Below, piece by piece: positions 37,419-52,800 of a stretch of DNA of 64,000 nucleotides (positions are counted from its first letter, which is position 1; each line of letters begins with the position of its first letter). Where the stretch lies: the NCBI GenBank assembly GCA_011800805.1, contig MPNW01000308.1, positions 15,596-79,595 of the forward strand, given 5' to 3'. Made by a program: the position numbers and the translations under genes. Under the pieces are notes generated by a model. It saw only the letters and a program-made list of their open reading frames with translations. It was not told where the DNA came from and did not search any database. Source of the DNA: Hirudo medicinalis (Eukaryota; Annelida; Clitellata; Hirudinida; Hirudinidae).

Positions 37419-39285
37419 ATGGATGAAAGCCTAACCGAACTTTTTCAGTCTGCCGCCAGCTATGTTAGAAGTGTTGCAGGGAGGTTAAAAGCTGACGATC
37501 TTCTTTATCTTTATGCAAGATTTAAACAGGTTTTTAAGCGTTTCTGCCAAAATGTCAGTAACATTACAGATACTTAAAATATTTTGTATTTCTGATTAGA
37601 TGTTTGATTTGAAGTTATTAAAACGAATAAATATTGATAAGCTAATGCATTACTTAATTGTTCATTTCAACAGGCCAATGAAGGTCGATGCAACATAGAA
37701 AGACCAGGATTTTTTGACTTTCAAGGCAAGCAAAAATGGTATAATTTTTACTAAAACAGCAATGTGCAATTATAATTTCAATTTTGAGCCTAGAAAGATG
37801 ATTTAATTTAAAAAAATGAGAAGTTGGCTTTAAACATAAGTGCATGCTTTGTCAGGGATGCATGGAATGCTCTGAAATCCAAGTCCTCAACCGAGTGCAT
37901 GATGGAATACATTGCAAGACTAACAGACTTAGATCCGTGCTGGGAAGAGAAAGTAAGATCATCTGTTTATGCATTGTTTGGCTCACATGTAATAACACTC
38001 TATGCATTCTATCACAATTTTTCAGCATAAAAATTACATATTATTCAATAATTTTATATTTATGAAGATGATTTTGTTTGCAAGACAGTTGACTCATTAT
38101 GAGTCTTAATAAAACAAATTATATTGTCTTACGTGAAAAAAACAGTAACACAATTTTTAACTTACATTATTACAATGTTAAATTATTAAATTAAATTCTC
38201 AAACATTGATTTTTTTTTTCATCTTCATGAATCATTATTTGATCTTTAGGCAAAAAGCAGCTCTCATTCCAAGTCAGGACTTGGAGTTTGTGTGAGCAGA
38301 ATGGCCAGTGAGGAGGAAGAAATCGAGGACAGCCAGAAAACAATCTTTGATTGGTGCAGAGACGGAAACATCGACGTCGTCGAGAAAATGTTGACCGACA
38401 GCGATGTCGCAGACATTAATGCACTCGACGAAAATGTTGGTCTGATCCAGAAGTGTTCGAGTCATTTTCATTTATTTCCAAACTAATTGGGGTGTTATGT
38501 TGCTTCGTCATATCAGGGCATGTCGCTTTTGCACTGGAGTTGCGACAGAGGTCACAAAGAGATTGTTCGACTACTTCTTGGCAGGAGGGCGGACGTCAAC
38601 ATTCTGGTTCGATCGGGAGTTCCTTCTTATTGCCACCAATGAAATGAGCACGATGCATTTCTCATATTTTTTGTGTTGTTATTGTAATGTCTCATTACCA
38701 CAATGAAACCACAAAGAAAATGCTTTTTTGCATCCCACCCAAAAATATTTTGTATTCATTTGAACACCCATGTGTTAAAAAAATATTTGTATTCATTTGT
38801 TTTCAACGTTTAATGTTTATAATTTACCAGTTGAGCAAGAATTAATGGCTGAAAGAATTAGTAACCTGCATTAGAATTTCTTTGACTTCTTGATAGATGT
38901 CACCTCATCAATGTTTCAATTTTTGCAGGACTCTGAATCACAGACTCCCCTACACTATGGTAGCCATTTTTATTTATTTATTTTTTTTATTTGGTTGCTA
39001 TGATGTCACTAATGTTGCCATGCAGGTGAATACACCTGGATGAGATTGGCCATTTCATACAATACATGTTATGACAGTTCATTTTATATGTTTACGTTAC
39101 ACTTTAAAACAACCTTGCCAAACTCGACTAAATCTCCCGAATCAATTTCCCTCTCAGCAATCTCATGCGACTACCCCGACATCGCCCAGGTGCTCATGTG
39201 TCACGGAGCTGACGTCAACATGAAGGACTCCGAGGGCAACTCCCCGCTCGATCTGGCCGAACCTAAAACCCTTCTTGTCACCTGA
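37419..39285 (+). CDS. ACBD6: Acyl-CoA-binding domain protein with ankyrin repeats (ACBD6)
   Basis: Cytosolic/nuclear long-chain acyl-CoA carrier; ACBD6 is linked to protein N-myristoylation (family knowledge). Exons: 37419-37529, 37674-37738, 37856-37952, 38250-38435, 38517-38606, 38929-38959, 39158-39285; phases agree, 235 aa. The ACB domain (residues 1-90) shows DDLLYLYARFKQ, GFFDFQGKQKWDAWNAL and MMEYIARLTDLDPCWEEK. An acidic linker is followed by ankyrin repeats: GMSLLHWSCDRGHKEIVRLL, SQTPLHYAISCDYPDIAQVL and a C-terminal repeat with DSEGNSPLDLA. The start at 37419 (MDESLTELF) gives a shorter N-terminus than human ACBD6. An in-frame ATG at 37365 would add a hydrophobic stretch atypical for this cytosolic family. 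Convergent with the FBXO22-like gene. Confidence 0.93.
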
Positions 39286-39423
39286 CAGCTCGCCGTTGCT
39301 CTATAATTGTTTCCTATGCCATCTTGCTATCGCCATTTGATTTCATCTTTGTTGATTGTCAATTGTCAAGCTTTAAAAATTTAAGTTTAAAAACATGCAA
39401 ATTTTTTTCACAACATCGAGGGT

Positions 39424-39429
39424 AATAAA
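39424..39429 (+). terminator. Candidate polyadenylation signal of ACBD6
   Basis: AATAAA 139 bases after the ACBD6 stop, in the correct orientation. The rest of 39430-40216 shows no gene that I can support. Confidence 0.45.
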
Positions 39430-40216
39430 ACATGTTCAAGTGACGAAATGTATTGAAAAGAAAAAGTCTTGAAGTCTCATTTCCCTGGAATGTGATCAAC
39501 GCAAAGGGACTGCATCTGGTGTTTTGATAGAATTTATCAGACTTCCCGGTCGCATCATAAAATTTTTGTGCTTTGTTGCAAACTCAAGGTCAACATCAGA
39601 AATTTCTAGATAAAGTTGGCAAAGAATTCACATTCCACTTAATGTGTAAAAATTGAAATTCATACAACATCGGGACGTCTCGCAGCAACGGCGACTGAGG
39701 AAAAAAATTGCTGCTGTTAAATTGACTATAAATAAACGTCAGATATTTTATAACTTTTGTACTGACGTCACTTCACTTTTACTGGGATTCGAGTACTAAG
39801 ACCCAAATTCTGGGATTGAGTCACTTAGATACAGGTATTAGATAGCATTGTCTCAAGTGTTCACAGGTTTACTGATCATAAGAAAATAGTCAAAGTCTGC
39901 TCGACCCCATGCTTTTAGATCGTTGTAAAACTTCAAAATAGGAATACTACTTTTTGCTCACTTTATCCCAACCCTTGCCAGGCTCCTGACCCTTTACCCT
40001 TACTTCAGCCATCATAATAACAATTCAACGCACCATGTGCATTTCTGTAAGGTCTTCAAGGCGATGAATAGTATTTAAAGTAGTACCATAACGACTGTGA
40101 CAATGTGCTGTTTAAGTCAAAGAATGCAAAGCCAAACACCATTTGGCACCTCAAATTCTAATACAATACCGTACACAGTGAAACAAAGGACTAATCGGTT
40201 TTGTTCCCGTGTGCTC

Positions 40217-42299
40217 CTACATCGCGAGCAATACAAATACGGAACTAACAAAGAACAAGTGATTGTTCACGACGAATTGCTCGCAAATGTCATTTTCATC
40301 TCTGGCATTCATTCCCATCTCCCCGTAACAACCGATACCAAACAGCGGCACCTCCGGGAAGACTTTGGCAAATGCCATGAGGTCGACGCTGCTCCTCTTC
40401 CTATTCAAGGGCAGTCTGTCGGCACAGACGAACACGTAGCCTTGGATTCTGTGAGAAAACTCTTTGACGTTGAACTCGGAGTCCGTCTTGTTCCCGCAGA
40501 ATTTCCTTTTCAGGAATGGAATTAATTCCGTGAGCCTCCTTTCCACGATTTCCATTTCATTCTCGTTCTCTCTGACAATCACAGAGGCTACCTGGATGCT
40601 TGGTTTACCAAAAAATGAGATTCCAAGCATGGGGCTCTTGCAACCGCTGTGGAAATAGTCGACACGTTTCATCAATGTGATGTCGATTAATTAATTGCCT
40701 GTATTTTCATTACAAGTCCACAATAAATTGCGTACTGACATTAATAGTACAACAATAAATGTACTCTGACGTACTTGTACTTTAGAGAGGAAACTTTGCA
40801 CCCTGCAACAATGCAATTCATTGGCCAAGACTCATTCTCGATGCCCCTGATGGAATGATCGTACAAGAAAAAGAATAGTTTAAGACTTAGGTCATCCCTC
40901 TCTGCCAGAATACCCTGACGAACCTCCTCGAGGGAGGTCGTCACCCTTATGGCCAGGTCATCTCTCTTTGGCCAGAAGACCGAGGTTGCTGCAGGCAATT
41001 TCAAGCATGTTAAGACTCCAGGAGACACGCCATCCTCTAAGGATTGTAATTAACGTTATAGTATGCCGTATAATTCCGGTAATAAATTTGTAACAACAAT
41101 AAGGTAACATTATTGTGATGTAAATGGACCACGAACAAGTTCATAATCCTATGACATGCCTAAATTATAAATACATAATCAACTTCAGGTCAGTAGAAGT
41201 AGAAGTGAGTTGTACCTGATCTGCTGACACCTACAGTGGCATAGGAAGTGATGTGGACTTTTGCAATGCTCGGCTCGACCGCCTGCTCGATTGCCCTCTC
41301 GACCTCATGCTTGAGGAATGCCTCACAATCAAATCGGCGCCTTTTCGAGGCATTCATTCTCCTCCAACACCGGAGGTTATCAAACTCCTCACTGGTAAAT
41401 GTTATCACAGTGTCTGGAGCAGCATACATGTCCTTAAAAAAAGTTCGTAGCATTAGTCGCAATCAAATATAAGTTCTTGCTTTGAGACCAAGACATTTAA
41501 ATTACATCGTTCAATTGAAATTAATGTAATTTTAATTAATGTAATGTTATGATTAAATAATTAATATATGTGTATATACATGTATATATATATACACATG
41601 CTTGGAAAATATAACAAAGTTCTAAAATACTTAAAAGCATGTGTATATATATATATTCTATTAATTATTTAATCATAATAATAATTAAGCATGTGTATTC
41701 TAAGTATTTTAGAAGTTAGAATTACATTAAGAAACTTTGAGTAATGCACTGCAATGGAATCTGTGTCTTTTTTGTTCCAATAAAGAAAGCTGGGTTTGTT
41801 TCTCTTCCTCAGCAGCCTCTGAGCAGCTGAGTGCCAGTAGGAATTGAGCCTGGAAAAGGGAGTATTCCAATGTTTACAAAACTTTCACTTACCTGTAACC
41901 AAACATGCAAGGCAGTCCCTAATTACTGTATCCTTAAGGAACTCAAATTATTCATGACTTCAAATTAATTAAGATAACAGCTGGCACCACTAGCCTCGAA
42001 ATAGTTATTTAAATACATTTCGCCTTACTGATTATGTTTCCAACCGATATTTGAATTGATCATCTGTATGTCAGTGGCAGAATATACTTTTACGCTGATT
42101 ATTTTAATTTTTTGCTTTTAACTAACTTGCAAATGTAATATAACATGTAATATAAATGAGCCAAATTAAGGGCAGTTCGACATTTGGGCAAAATCTCAAA
42201 TCGTTTTACTAACTTCATCAATATCTTCAGCTGCCTGTAAGGCAAATATTTCAAAATGTTTTCGATTATAAGCTCATTTGTGTTCAGTACATAAGACAT
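40217..42299 (-). CDS. FBXO22: F-box protein with FIST-type domain, FBXO22-like
   Basis: Likely substrate receptor of an SCF (SKP1-CUL1) ubiquitin ligase; human FBXO22 targets KDM4 demethylases (family knowledge). Exons: 42210-42299, 41893-41918 (26-nt microexon), 41726-41849, 41216-41432, 40775-41036, 40217-40646; phases agree, 382 aa (human 403). The F-box is N-terminal: NELIIENILKYLPYRQLKIL followed across two introns by YRLNSYWHSAAQRLL. Middle part: TVITFTSEEFDNL. The C-terminal FIST_C-like part has GISFFGKPSIQVASVIV, RIQGYVFVCADR and FAKVFPEVPLFGIGCYGEMG, which aligns well with the human C-terminus from memory. The microexon is needed to keep frame through the F-box. The start at 42299 is the first in-frame ATG. 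The intron at about 41.55-41.7 kb holds an inverted repeat. Confidence 0.88.
41545..41715. repeat. Imperfect palindrome in the FBXO22-like intron (MITE-like)
   Basis: ATGATTAAATAATTAATA near 41550 has its reverse complement near 41655, and CTAAAATACTTA near 41622 is mirrored near 41700. Alternating TATATA/TGTATA blocks lie between the arms. Together they could form a long hairpin, resembling a small non-autonomous transposon. No target duplication was established. Confidence 0.45.
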
Positions 42300-43410
42300 T
42301 TCAACTTTAACAAATTTATTAAAAAAAAACAACTGCGAAGCTTATAAAGCAAAAATAGGCCGATTGTCCAAAACCACCAACAACATTAGAGATTAACGAA
42401 ACATGATATGAACAAAGACACCGCTGGTTGCCACTGCTAAGCGTTTGCTAATAAAAATAAGTGATTCAGCAATAGAAAAATATTGCAAATAATATTTTAT
42501 TGCATCTAGAGAGCTTTCGCACGAATAATAAACCACGTTTTGGGAGGATCACCCGCGGTGCTTCCAACCGATTATTTACCCGTTCAATCTCTGGTGCCCT
42601 AAATCTGAAAAATAAATCTTAGAGTTTGACACTAATAATTCCTGCTTTCTTCCCTCCAGGAAAACAACTACTTGAGAGCCTAAGCTCCAACTTTTTTCAT
42701 TTGTCTATCCTCTTTTTGGGGTCAACAATAACACGAAGCAATTTTCATTCAATTTTATTAATTCAACAAATCGTGCGCAAAAAAAAACAAAAGAACGACT
42801 TTGACTGGCACAGGAAACAAATTTAAGGTTGGAATGTTATGAAGATATCAAAAGTCACTTCAGGAAATCACGGATAAGTTAGAAAAATAAACTATGATAG
42901 ACGATATTCCCCAATAATGTTCACAATAGTGACATCGTAAATGTAGTAGCAGGCTAGTCAACTTAGCTAAGGCTAAAAGATATACTGTTCTTTTGGAGAA
43001 TTAATAAGAAATAAGTCAGAACGTTAAGCTTGTAGTCGGATAGATGTCTCAGAAAATAAGCCTGCAGGAACTTTAGTTGACAACTAGTTTAAAGCAGATG
43101 AAACAAAATCAAAGAGATAATTTTGAGAACGAGAATAAATTTCAAGATATGGAATGTTATTAATATGTTATATAACAAGCCAATTCAACAAGTGGTAATA
43201 AAATCAAGGACATTCTAAAATTAAACAACAATTGCATCAGAATCAAAGTCCCAGACATTGTCTAAATTCAAACATCCAAAACTTTTTTTAGTTAAACCCG
43301 AATATGAAAATCAACAAACATGACCTCTGCGCACCTTTAGGTCGAGCGATCGTCGGAAACTACCGACGAACCTTCGTGCTCGAAGAACCAGCCGGTCAGG
43401 ACGAAAGGCA

Positions 43411-45219
<1,809 letters not shown>

Positions 45220-45626
45220 TTTGTTTACACTCCTTAGGAATCTACTTTTAACTTCCTCATAAAGGTATATCAAAAAATAATTACATCATTCATGCTAGGT
45301 TTAAAAATTAATTAATATGTCGTTTAAAATAAAGTGTGATTTTGCATGACTACAATTTCATTGCTATTTAACCGCATGGTTGAATATGAATAGACTTCAT
45401 GACGATGGACTTTACACGCTGGCAATATTTGAATCGACATGTTCATGTATGGAATGACTTCATCGATGATGACATAGACCATTAGACAAGTTATAAAAGC
45501 AAAAGCTAAACGTGTGAAGGATCGTTAAGAAGCCTCAGAGCATAAATCTATTCAGACTCTGAAAGCGTTATAGAATTAAAATTTTTATATTTCACGAAAA
45601 CTTAATCGGACAGTAATCTGGAAAAG
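45220..45626. promoter_or_regulatory. Divergent promoter interval, Rab4 / Arf copy A
   Basis: About 400 bases separate the Rab4 start (minus) from the Arf copy A start (plus), with no ORF between. Parts of this interval recur upstream of Arf copy B near 47.82-48.15 kb (for example ACTTTTAACTTCC then TAAAGGTATATC), so the Arf promoter was duplicated with its gene. Confidence 0.5.
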
Positions 45627-46515
<889 letters not shown>

Positions 46516-46709
46516 TATTAGTTCAGATTTCAAGATGACGTTGAAATTCGTTGATCCTCATAAACCACTCCCAAATTTTTATAAGATAGTCAATTAAACA
46601 TTGCTTGAATTACTTGACAATTTGTACCTTGGTATTTATTTATGCGCACGTAATTCTTTGATTTTATTATTTAATTAATATTTTTACGATTAGGCTACTC
46701 ATGACTTTG

Positions 46710-46715
46710 AATAAA
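46710..46715 (+). terminator. Candidate polyadenylation signal of Arf copy A
   Basis: AATAAA about 195 bases after the Arf copy A stop and just before the duplicated zinc-finger tail fragment. Orientation fits. Confidence 0.45.
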
Positions 46716-46734
46716 AATTGTTAATCAGATGTTT

Positions 46735-47170
46735 TCAATAAATATCCATTGGAAGACGGAATACATTCTCTAAACATCAATGGCATACCTAGCACATCAG
46801 AGAAAAACATAAAATCTTCCAAGACCCTATGGTTAAGAAAAAATAGTAAGCAATTGGCTAAACAACCGGTCCACAATACGTATTTATAAGTCAGCCAACA
46901 TTCAGCGGGTTTGCCAACAGATTTATGCTGGGGCCTTATGTGGCCCTCCAATTTCATGTTATCTGGGATAACATCCAAAGTGTCTTCATTAAGAACATTT
47001 TGATATTCTATAATAATCCACATTTTGATGATCTCGACAAATAATATGCTAAACCGGATTCACCCAGCAATGAAGTGGCATAGATAGGGGGGCGGGGGAA
47101 GATGGGTGTAGTGGAAAAGAGAAGACTTCTTGGTCATCCTTGAAGTCGTTATTAAAAGACTGAAGCATTT
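46735..47170 (-). pseudogene. Truncated duplicate of the zinc-finger gene's 3' end
   Basis: This stretch resembles the 3' flank and last exon of the zinc-finger gene (49.69-50.02 kb). Shared blocks include ACATTCTCTAAACATCA-type sequence, AAAATCTTCCAAGACC, and a segment reading TATTCTATAAT then TTTTGATGA. A degraded coding piece, KDDQE on the minus strand, corresponds to KDDQES in the intact gene. It has no splice-joined upstream exons and is best read as the broken end of a tandem duplication. Confidence 0.65.
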
Positions 47171-47279
47171 GGACTGGTGTAATAGCTATGATTTCCCGGT
47201 TTCCAATCAGTATTGTCATCAACGCAGCTGCTAAAATCATAAACAACAAAAGAAAATGTCCATGTCACTCCTCTTCTCC

Positions 47280-47645
47280 ATGATCTCCACTGGCTAAGCA
47301 TTTGCCAGAGAATTGACTACAAAATCTCTTCACTTGTTTTCAAGTCTCTCCTGGGTCATATACCGTCGCACCTGCCTTTCACTCGCACTGCACAAATTCG
47401 TGCTAGGCGCGGGCTCAGATCAGCAACCAGGGGCTTCCTTGTCAAATCATCTGCCCGACGTGCGACACCTGGATGGCAGGTCTATAAATGTTGTTAGCCC
47501 ACAGATCTGGAATAGACCCCCCCCCCTCGATTACCAACACTGATCCAGCCGGATTTCACTCCGCTCTCAAAACCTTCCTCTTCAAAGAAAGCTTCCCTCT
47601 ACATTAGTGGTCTTGAAGTTCTGTTGAACATGCGCCACTCTAATA
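47280..47645 (+). mobile_element. CR1-like LINE, 3' end of the reverse-transcriptase ORF (fragment)
   Basis: Conceptual translation in shifting frames matches the C-terminal region common to CR1/L2-type non-LTR retrotransposons: LHWLSICQRIDYKISSLVFK, then LRSATRGFLV, GRSINVVSPQIWNRPPP and FHSALKTFLFKESFP. Frames are broken and stops occur, so it is dead. It sits between the two halves of the Rab4-Arf-zinc finger duplication. Confidence 0.75.
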
Positions 47646-47654
47646 AAACTCTGT

Positions 47655-47720
47655 ATCGTTCGTTCCCAATAACAAAAAATTTGAATAGATAATCTGAAAC
47701 ATTTGTCGGGTAGATATTTT
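47655..47720 (-). pseudogene. Fragment of Rab4 exon 2 and adjacent intron
   Basis: TCCCAATAACAAAAAATTTG followed by ATAGATAATCTGAAACATTT matches Rab4 exon 2 and its acceptor at 45.02-45.06 kb with few changes. No other Rab4 exons are present here, so it is a duplication remnant marking the left breakpoint of the second unit. Confidence 0.75.
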
Positions 47721-48150
47721 AAAATTGTAGTAATTCGTTAATAGTTAAAGTGAACTTAATAAATTAATTATGAATAAAAAAAGATTAAGCGATATATTTC
47801 CAGAGCAGACTCAAAACTGGAATTTACTTTTAACTTCCGCGTAAAGGTATATCCTTAAACTTTATATTATTCAAGCTAGTTTTAATTATTACACTTAAAA
47901 TAAGATGTAATTTTGCGTATCAAAAAAAATTTAATTGTTGTTTAAGCGTCCGAGTAATTATGAATAGATGTGACGAAGGACTTTAAATTCTGGCAATATT
48001 TGAATTGACAAGGAATGACTTTATCGATGATACATAAAAGCATGAAATCTGGAGATTCGTAAAAAAGCATAAATTAATTCAGATTCTAAAAGAGAACCAT
48101 AAATTGCATATTTGACTTGCAAAGATTTAATTCGTAAGATCCCAGAAATG

Positions 48151-49313
48151 ATGGGTTTCCTTTTTTCTAAAGTGAGATGTTTATTCGCGACTCTTCCTCC
48201 ATCTCGTATTCTGTTGCTGGGACTGGATGCTGCAGGTATTTACAAGATAACTTAATTTCAATTTGATTAATTGAAAGAGAATATACTAAACTTATTATGA
48301 GAAAAACAGTAATGACCAATGCCATTCAAAGGCAAGACAACGATCCTCCATAAATTGAAATTTGATGAAACCAAACCCACAATCCCGACAACCGGCTTCA
48401 ATGTCGAGACGATTTCGCCTGTGAAAGGATTGAGTTTTACTGTCTGGGATGTCACGGGCGCGGTGAAGATGAGACCGCTTTGGAAGCATTACTTTGAAAA
48501 TTCAAAGGGATTGATATTCGTGGTTGATTGTGCTGATAGAGAAAGATTTGAAGAAGCCAGAACTGAGCTTTTAAACATTATCAATCATCCCGCTATGTTC
48601 GATGTTCCTGTCCAGATCATAGCTAACAAGCAGGACTTAATTGGTCAGTGGTCATTTTGTTTTAATTTGAACTAGGGCTTTTAATTATTTAAAAAATTGG
48701 TTTTTGTTGCATCCTTACTATTATGTTCATTTATTGTCTACAACTAAACTGTAGGAAGTATTAGTGACCAACTTGAGAGAGGAATATTTAACTTAATATA
48801 ACATTCTTTAGAGATAACAACAAAAGATATAAATTTATTTATATATCATAGCATCAATTAATATATATAATTATATAATGAATGTTATGTTACAATACAT
48901 TAAATACCTAAACTTAATTATATAATAATTATCCTAATTATTACACCTCTACAACAGTCTCATTTACATCTAATAAATAATTAATAGTTAGCGAATGTTA
49001 AAATTGCAAAATAAAAATCCGTTAAAGAACAGCAATCAGGATGTATCTTGACATCTGTCAAGATGACTGCAACTCACAAACACTGTAGAAAAATAAGCTT
49101 CCTTAAATCATCTTTTATTGTGGGACTCCAAATATGATGACAAATTATATCGACCTTGCAGGAGCCATGAAGCCGCAAGAAGTGATGGATAAGTTGAATC
49201 TGAACGAGATGCGACACCTCCGGTGGCACGTTCAGGGCGCCTGCGCCACGCTGGGGGACGGTCTGTACGAAGCCATGGACTCCCTCGTTGCCATGATCAA
49301 GAAGGAAAATTAG
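48151..49313 (+). CDS. ADP-ribosylation factor family GTPase, copy B, with altered switch 2
   Basis: Tandem duplicate of Arf copy A. Exons: 48151-48235, 48332-48643, 49162-49313; phases agree, 182 aa, same intron positions. The P-loop [20 protein letters not shown] and NKQD are kept. Switch 1 reads [11 protein letters not shown], and switch 2 reads [17 protein letters not shown] where copy A has [17 protein letters not shown]: the first Gly is Thr and the catalytic Gln is Ala. From Arf/Ras biochemistry this predicts very low GTP hydrolysis; effects on exchange are unclear. There are two consecutive ATGs (48148 and 48151). Only the second gives Met-Gly for myristoylation and it has the better context. 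The frame is open and splice sites intact, so it is probably expressed, not a pseudogene. Confidence 0.87.
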
Positions 49314-49860
49314 TTCGAACTTCAAGAAGGAGTTGAAATTAGCTGATCTTGTAAACCACTCACAGATTCTATGAGATAGTGCATTGGACATTTATTGGAT
49401 TACATAACTTTATATTTAAGCAACCTTGTATTTGTTTGCATGTACTTCATTTATTGATATTCATTAATTATTTGATATATATTTTTGCAATTACATCTGC
49501 TTGAGTAAGAAGTAAGATGTTGAGTTGGGCGTCTTCATTACATCCTGAATCCAATCGAAGGCTGGATACATCGAACTCTCACCTTATGGTTAATTAATTC
49601 AAAATGTCGTGTAATGGTGAAAGCCAGCATAAATAAGCAAAAAAAAATTTATTTCACAGTTCCAACTTCATTGTGAGTATTCCAAACCTTTCAACAATAA
49701 ATACATCATTCTCTAAACATCACCCTGACATAACACACCAGAGAAAACCTAAAATCTTCCAAGACCATAATTTTCAAAGTTTTCATTATGGACATTTTTA
49801 TATTCTATAATATTCCAAATTTTGATGACCTCAACAAATAATCCTCACTAAAATGATATG

Positions 49861-52800
49861 CTAGCTGGATTCATCGAGCCCAGTCATGTACGGAGAGGTG
49901 GGCGTGTTGGCATCTGACACTGGGAAGGAAATGAACTCGGCCAGGTTGGCCAAATTGCTGGATATGAGACTTTCTTGGTCGTCCTTGTTGGAAGACTGAG
50001 CAATCAGGCTTGCATTGAATCCTTCCAGATCAGAGATTTGGGTTACTAGCGACTGATTTGAGCTTCTGATGGCTGACTCAACTAGATCCAGTTGGATCTT
50101 TCCATCAACGTTGAAATAGTTGATAGTCTTGAAGGGGACAATGGACGATGCATTGGAAGAGATGAGATTGTCGTCCAATCCTTCCATGTCGCCCAGGTGA
50201 TCTGCCGACAGGTATGAGAGGCCGGATTTGTCCGGCATCTGATTGGCAGAAGAGTGATCTTCTACGGACTCGTTGGATGAGTTTCCCTGACTTTCGTTGG
50301 CATTTTTGGAGGTTTGGACATTGACGTAGTGGTCATTTGCTACTCGACAAGATTTTAGGAAGGCCAATCCGGCCGTCTTCCACTCGAATTCCTCGTCCTG
50401 ATGTCGCCTTTGAAGGTGCCTTCGAAATGCCTGAAGTGGATTTTTCATCAATTCAATTTTATATCCAAAATAGCAATAATATTAATTAATTTATGTGGTG
50501 ATACATATACACAGCATCAGAAAAATGTTCCAGTTTGAGCCACATTTCTTGTTTAACAGTATTCGTGAAATAATATTTATTTTGTAATATGTTTGCATCA
50601 ACACTCCTGCAGTGTTTGAATGCCTTTAAAATTCAAGTCTAGCATTCAACCCTCATTTCTTTTAAAAAAAATTTCTAGTCCATTTACTTTTTGCAAGAAG
50701 TTCACGGGAAAAGAATTCAACGTCAAACCAAAAGCATGTCATCACAACCATCTCATGTCATCACTTTCATCACCCTGAGTCATTATTTGCTTATTTTCGC
50801 CCGAGCGGAAATCACCGAAATCCGCTCATTCCATTTAACAATCATTCGTTATAATAAACACATGATTTCTGCTATAAGATCAACTCGAAAATGATCTAAA
50901 GACATGTATCTGAACTCACATCTTGCAAATCAAAAATTGACGATCAAAAAGGATCATTATCACCATCATCTTTATCAAACCTGTAGATGCTTGCAACTCA
51001 ATGAGCAGTACTTGCAGATGTAGGACATCCCGCCATGGAAGATCTCGACATGGTTCTTCAACTCGTACTCCATGGTGAAGCTCCTGTCGCACATGTGGCA
51101 CGGGTGTCTGCTGGTCATCTGACGACGATAAGTATTGCGTGTGATGACGACGTCGATCTCGTGCGACGATGACGGTAATAATTGTAAATGATATTGTAGT
51201 GACTGTAATTGGAGATGTCACTCATAGGATGATGGCTGTACGTAAGCAATATTAAAATACTCCAATTAAAACGGAATGGGATGAACGAAAATTAAAAACT
51301 AAGAGATATATAATCCATCTTTCCATTATTACTTTTATTATTATTATTATTATTACTTTTAATTATTATTACTATAAAACCAAATTAATTTTATTAATGC
51401 ATTTATGATTATTTTAATTCTACATCTGTATCACAACAACAACCATAACACAATTAATTAAAACAACTAAACTGCTGCATTGCAACAAATCAATTATAGT
51501 CAATCGGAGCCTTGATCAGTCAGGATTGACCACAAGTTTACTTTCAGGATCGATAAGTTTACTAATAAGATCAATCAATTACAACAACATTCATTAAATT
51601 AACAACCCCTTTTCAAATTAAAATGAGTAGGTGTAATAATATGATTAATGGAGCAAGTAATTAATTGTAATTAAGTGGAATTACTCTAATCCAAATTACT
51701 GTGTTCTCGTATTGTTTTGAAAGATGAAAATGGTCGCATAAACCGACTTCGTGCTTGAGCGTGTGCCTCCGAAGTTGCTCTGGAAACTTGAAGGCAGTTC
51801 CGCACTTTGTGCAGACGTAGGTCAAGGACTCCGAGTGGATCAACCGGTGCTTCCTCAGGTTCCCGCTCTGGTGGAAGACTCGTCCGCAGTCCGGGCAGGT
51901 GTGCTTCGGCGGGCCGTGGCGGTTCTTTTGTTCCGGATGAAACCGGACGAGATGGGTGAAGAGGGAGTTTCTACCCTTCAACTCCTTCTTGCAGACAGGA
52001 CAGGTGAGCATCTTTCCTCCCTTGTGGATCTAGGGGTAGTTTGGTGTTGCCCATTTGGATTTTTAAATGTAACATTAGTCTAATAAGCTATTTAGTTATT
52101 AATTCTAATTAAACTTAGGATTTTTGTAAAATGCATGAATCCTTAATCATTAGAGTGTCTTTTGATGGCTAAGCTATTTAAGATTTATTTAATTAAAAAT
52201 TTATAATAAATTAATATCAAATAAACCTGAACAATGTGATCCTTCAAAGAAGCCTTCATGTGGAATTGCTTCCCACACTCTGGACATACCTCCTTCTTTT
52301 CCTCATGGATCTTGGAGTGCTTGTTGAGGTTGCTGACATTGGCAAAGCTCTTTCCGCAGATTGGGCACACCAGTGCCACCTGGATGTCCATGATCTCCTC
52401 CTGGTTCTTGGTCCGTTTGACACGTGCCACTAAACCTTCCTCGTTGACGATGCATCGGTGGTCTTTCAAATTATCCTCCCTCTTGAACAGGAGGCCACAG
52501 AACTCACAGACAAAGTTTTTCTCTTGGGAGTGAACCAATTTGTGCCTCTCTAGATTGTGGGCGGACGACAATTCCTTTCCACATTCCGAGCACTTGAATT
52601 TCTGGAGAGAAGATGGCGGTTCCAAATCGTTTGTGTTTTCAGATTCTTGAACTTGAGATATTTTGGAGTGTTTAGATGGCCAAATGATGCATGCCTCATC
52701 CCCTGAACCAGAAAAAGATGGAAACTGTTGTATCCCTGGGATGAGCTTTATTCTTTTGAGTCTCAACAGACCATTTCCATTCACTGAAAAGTCTAGTTGC

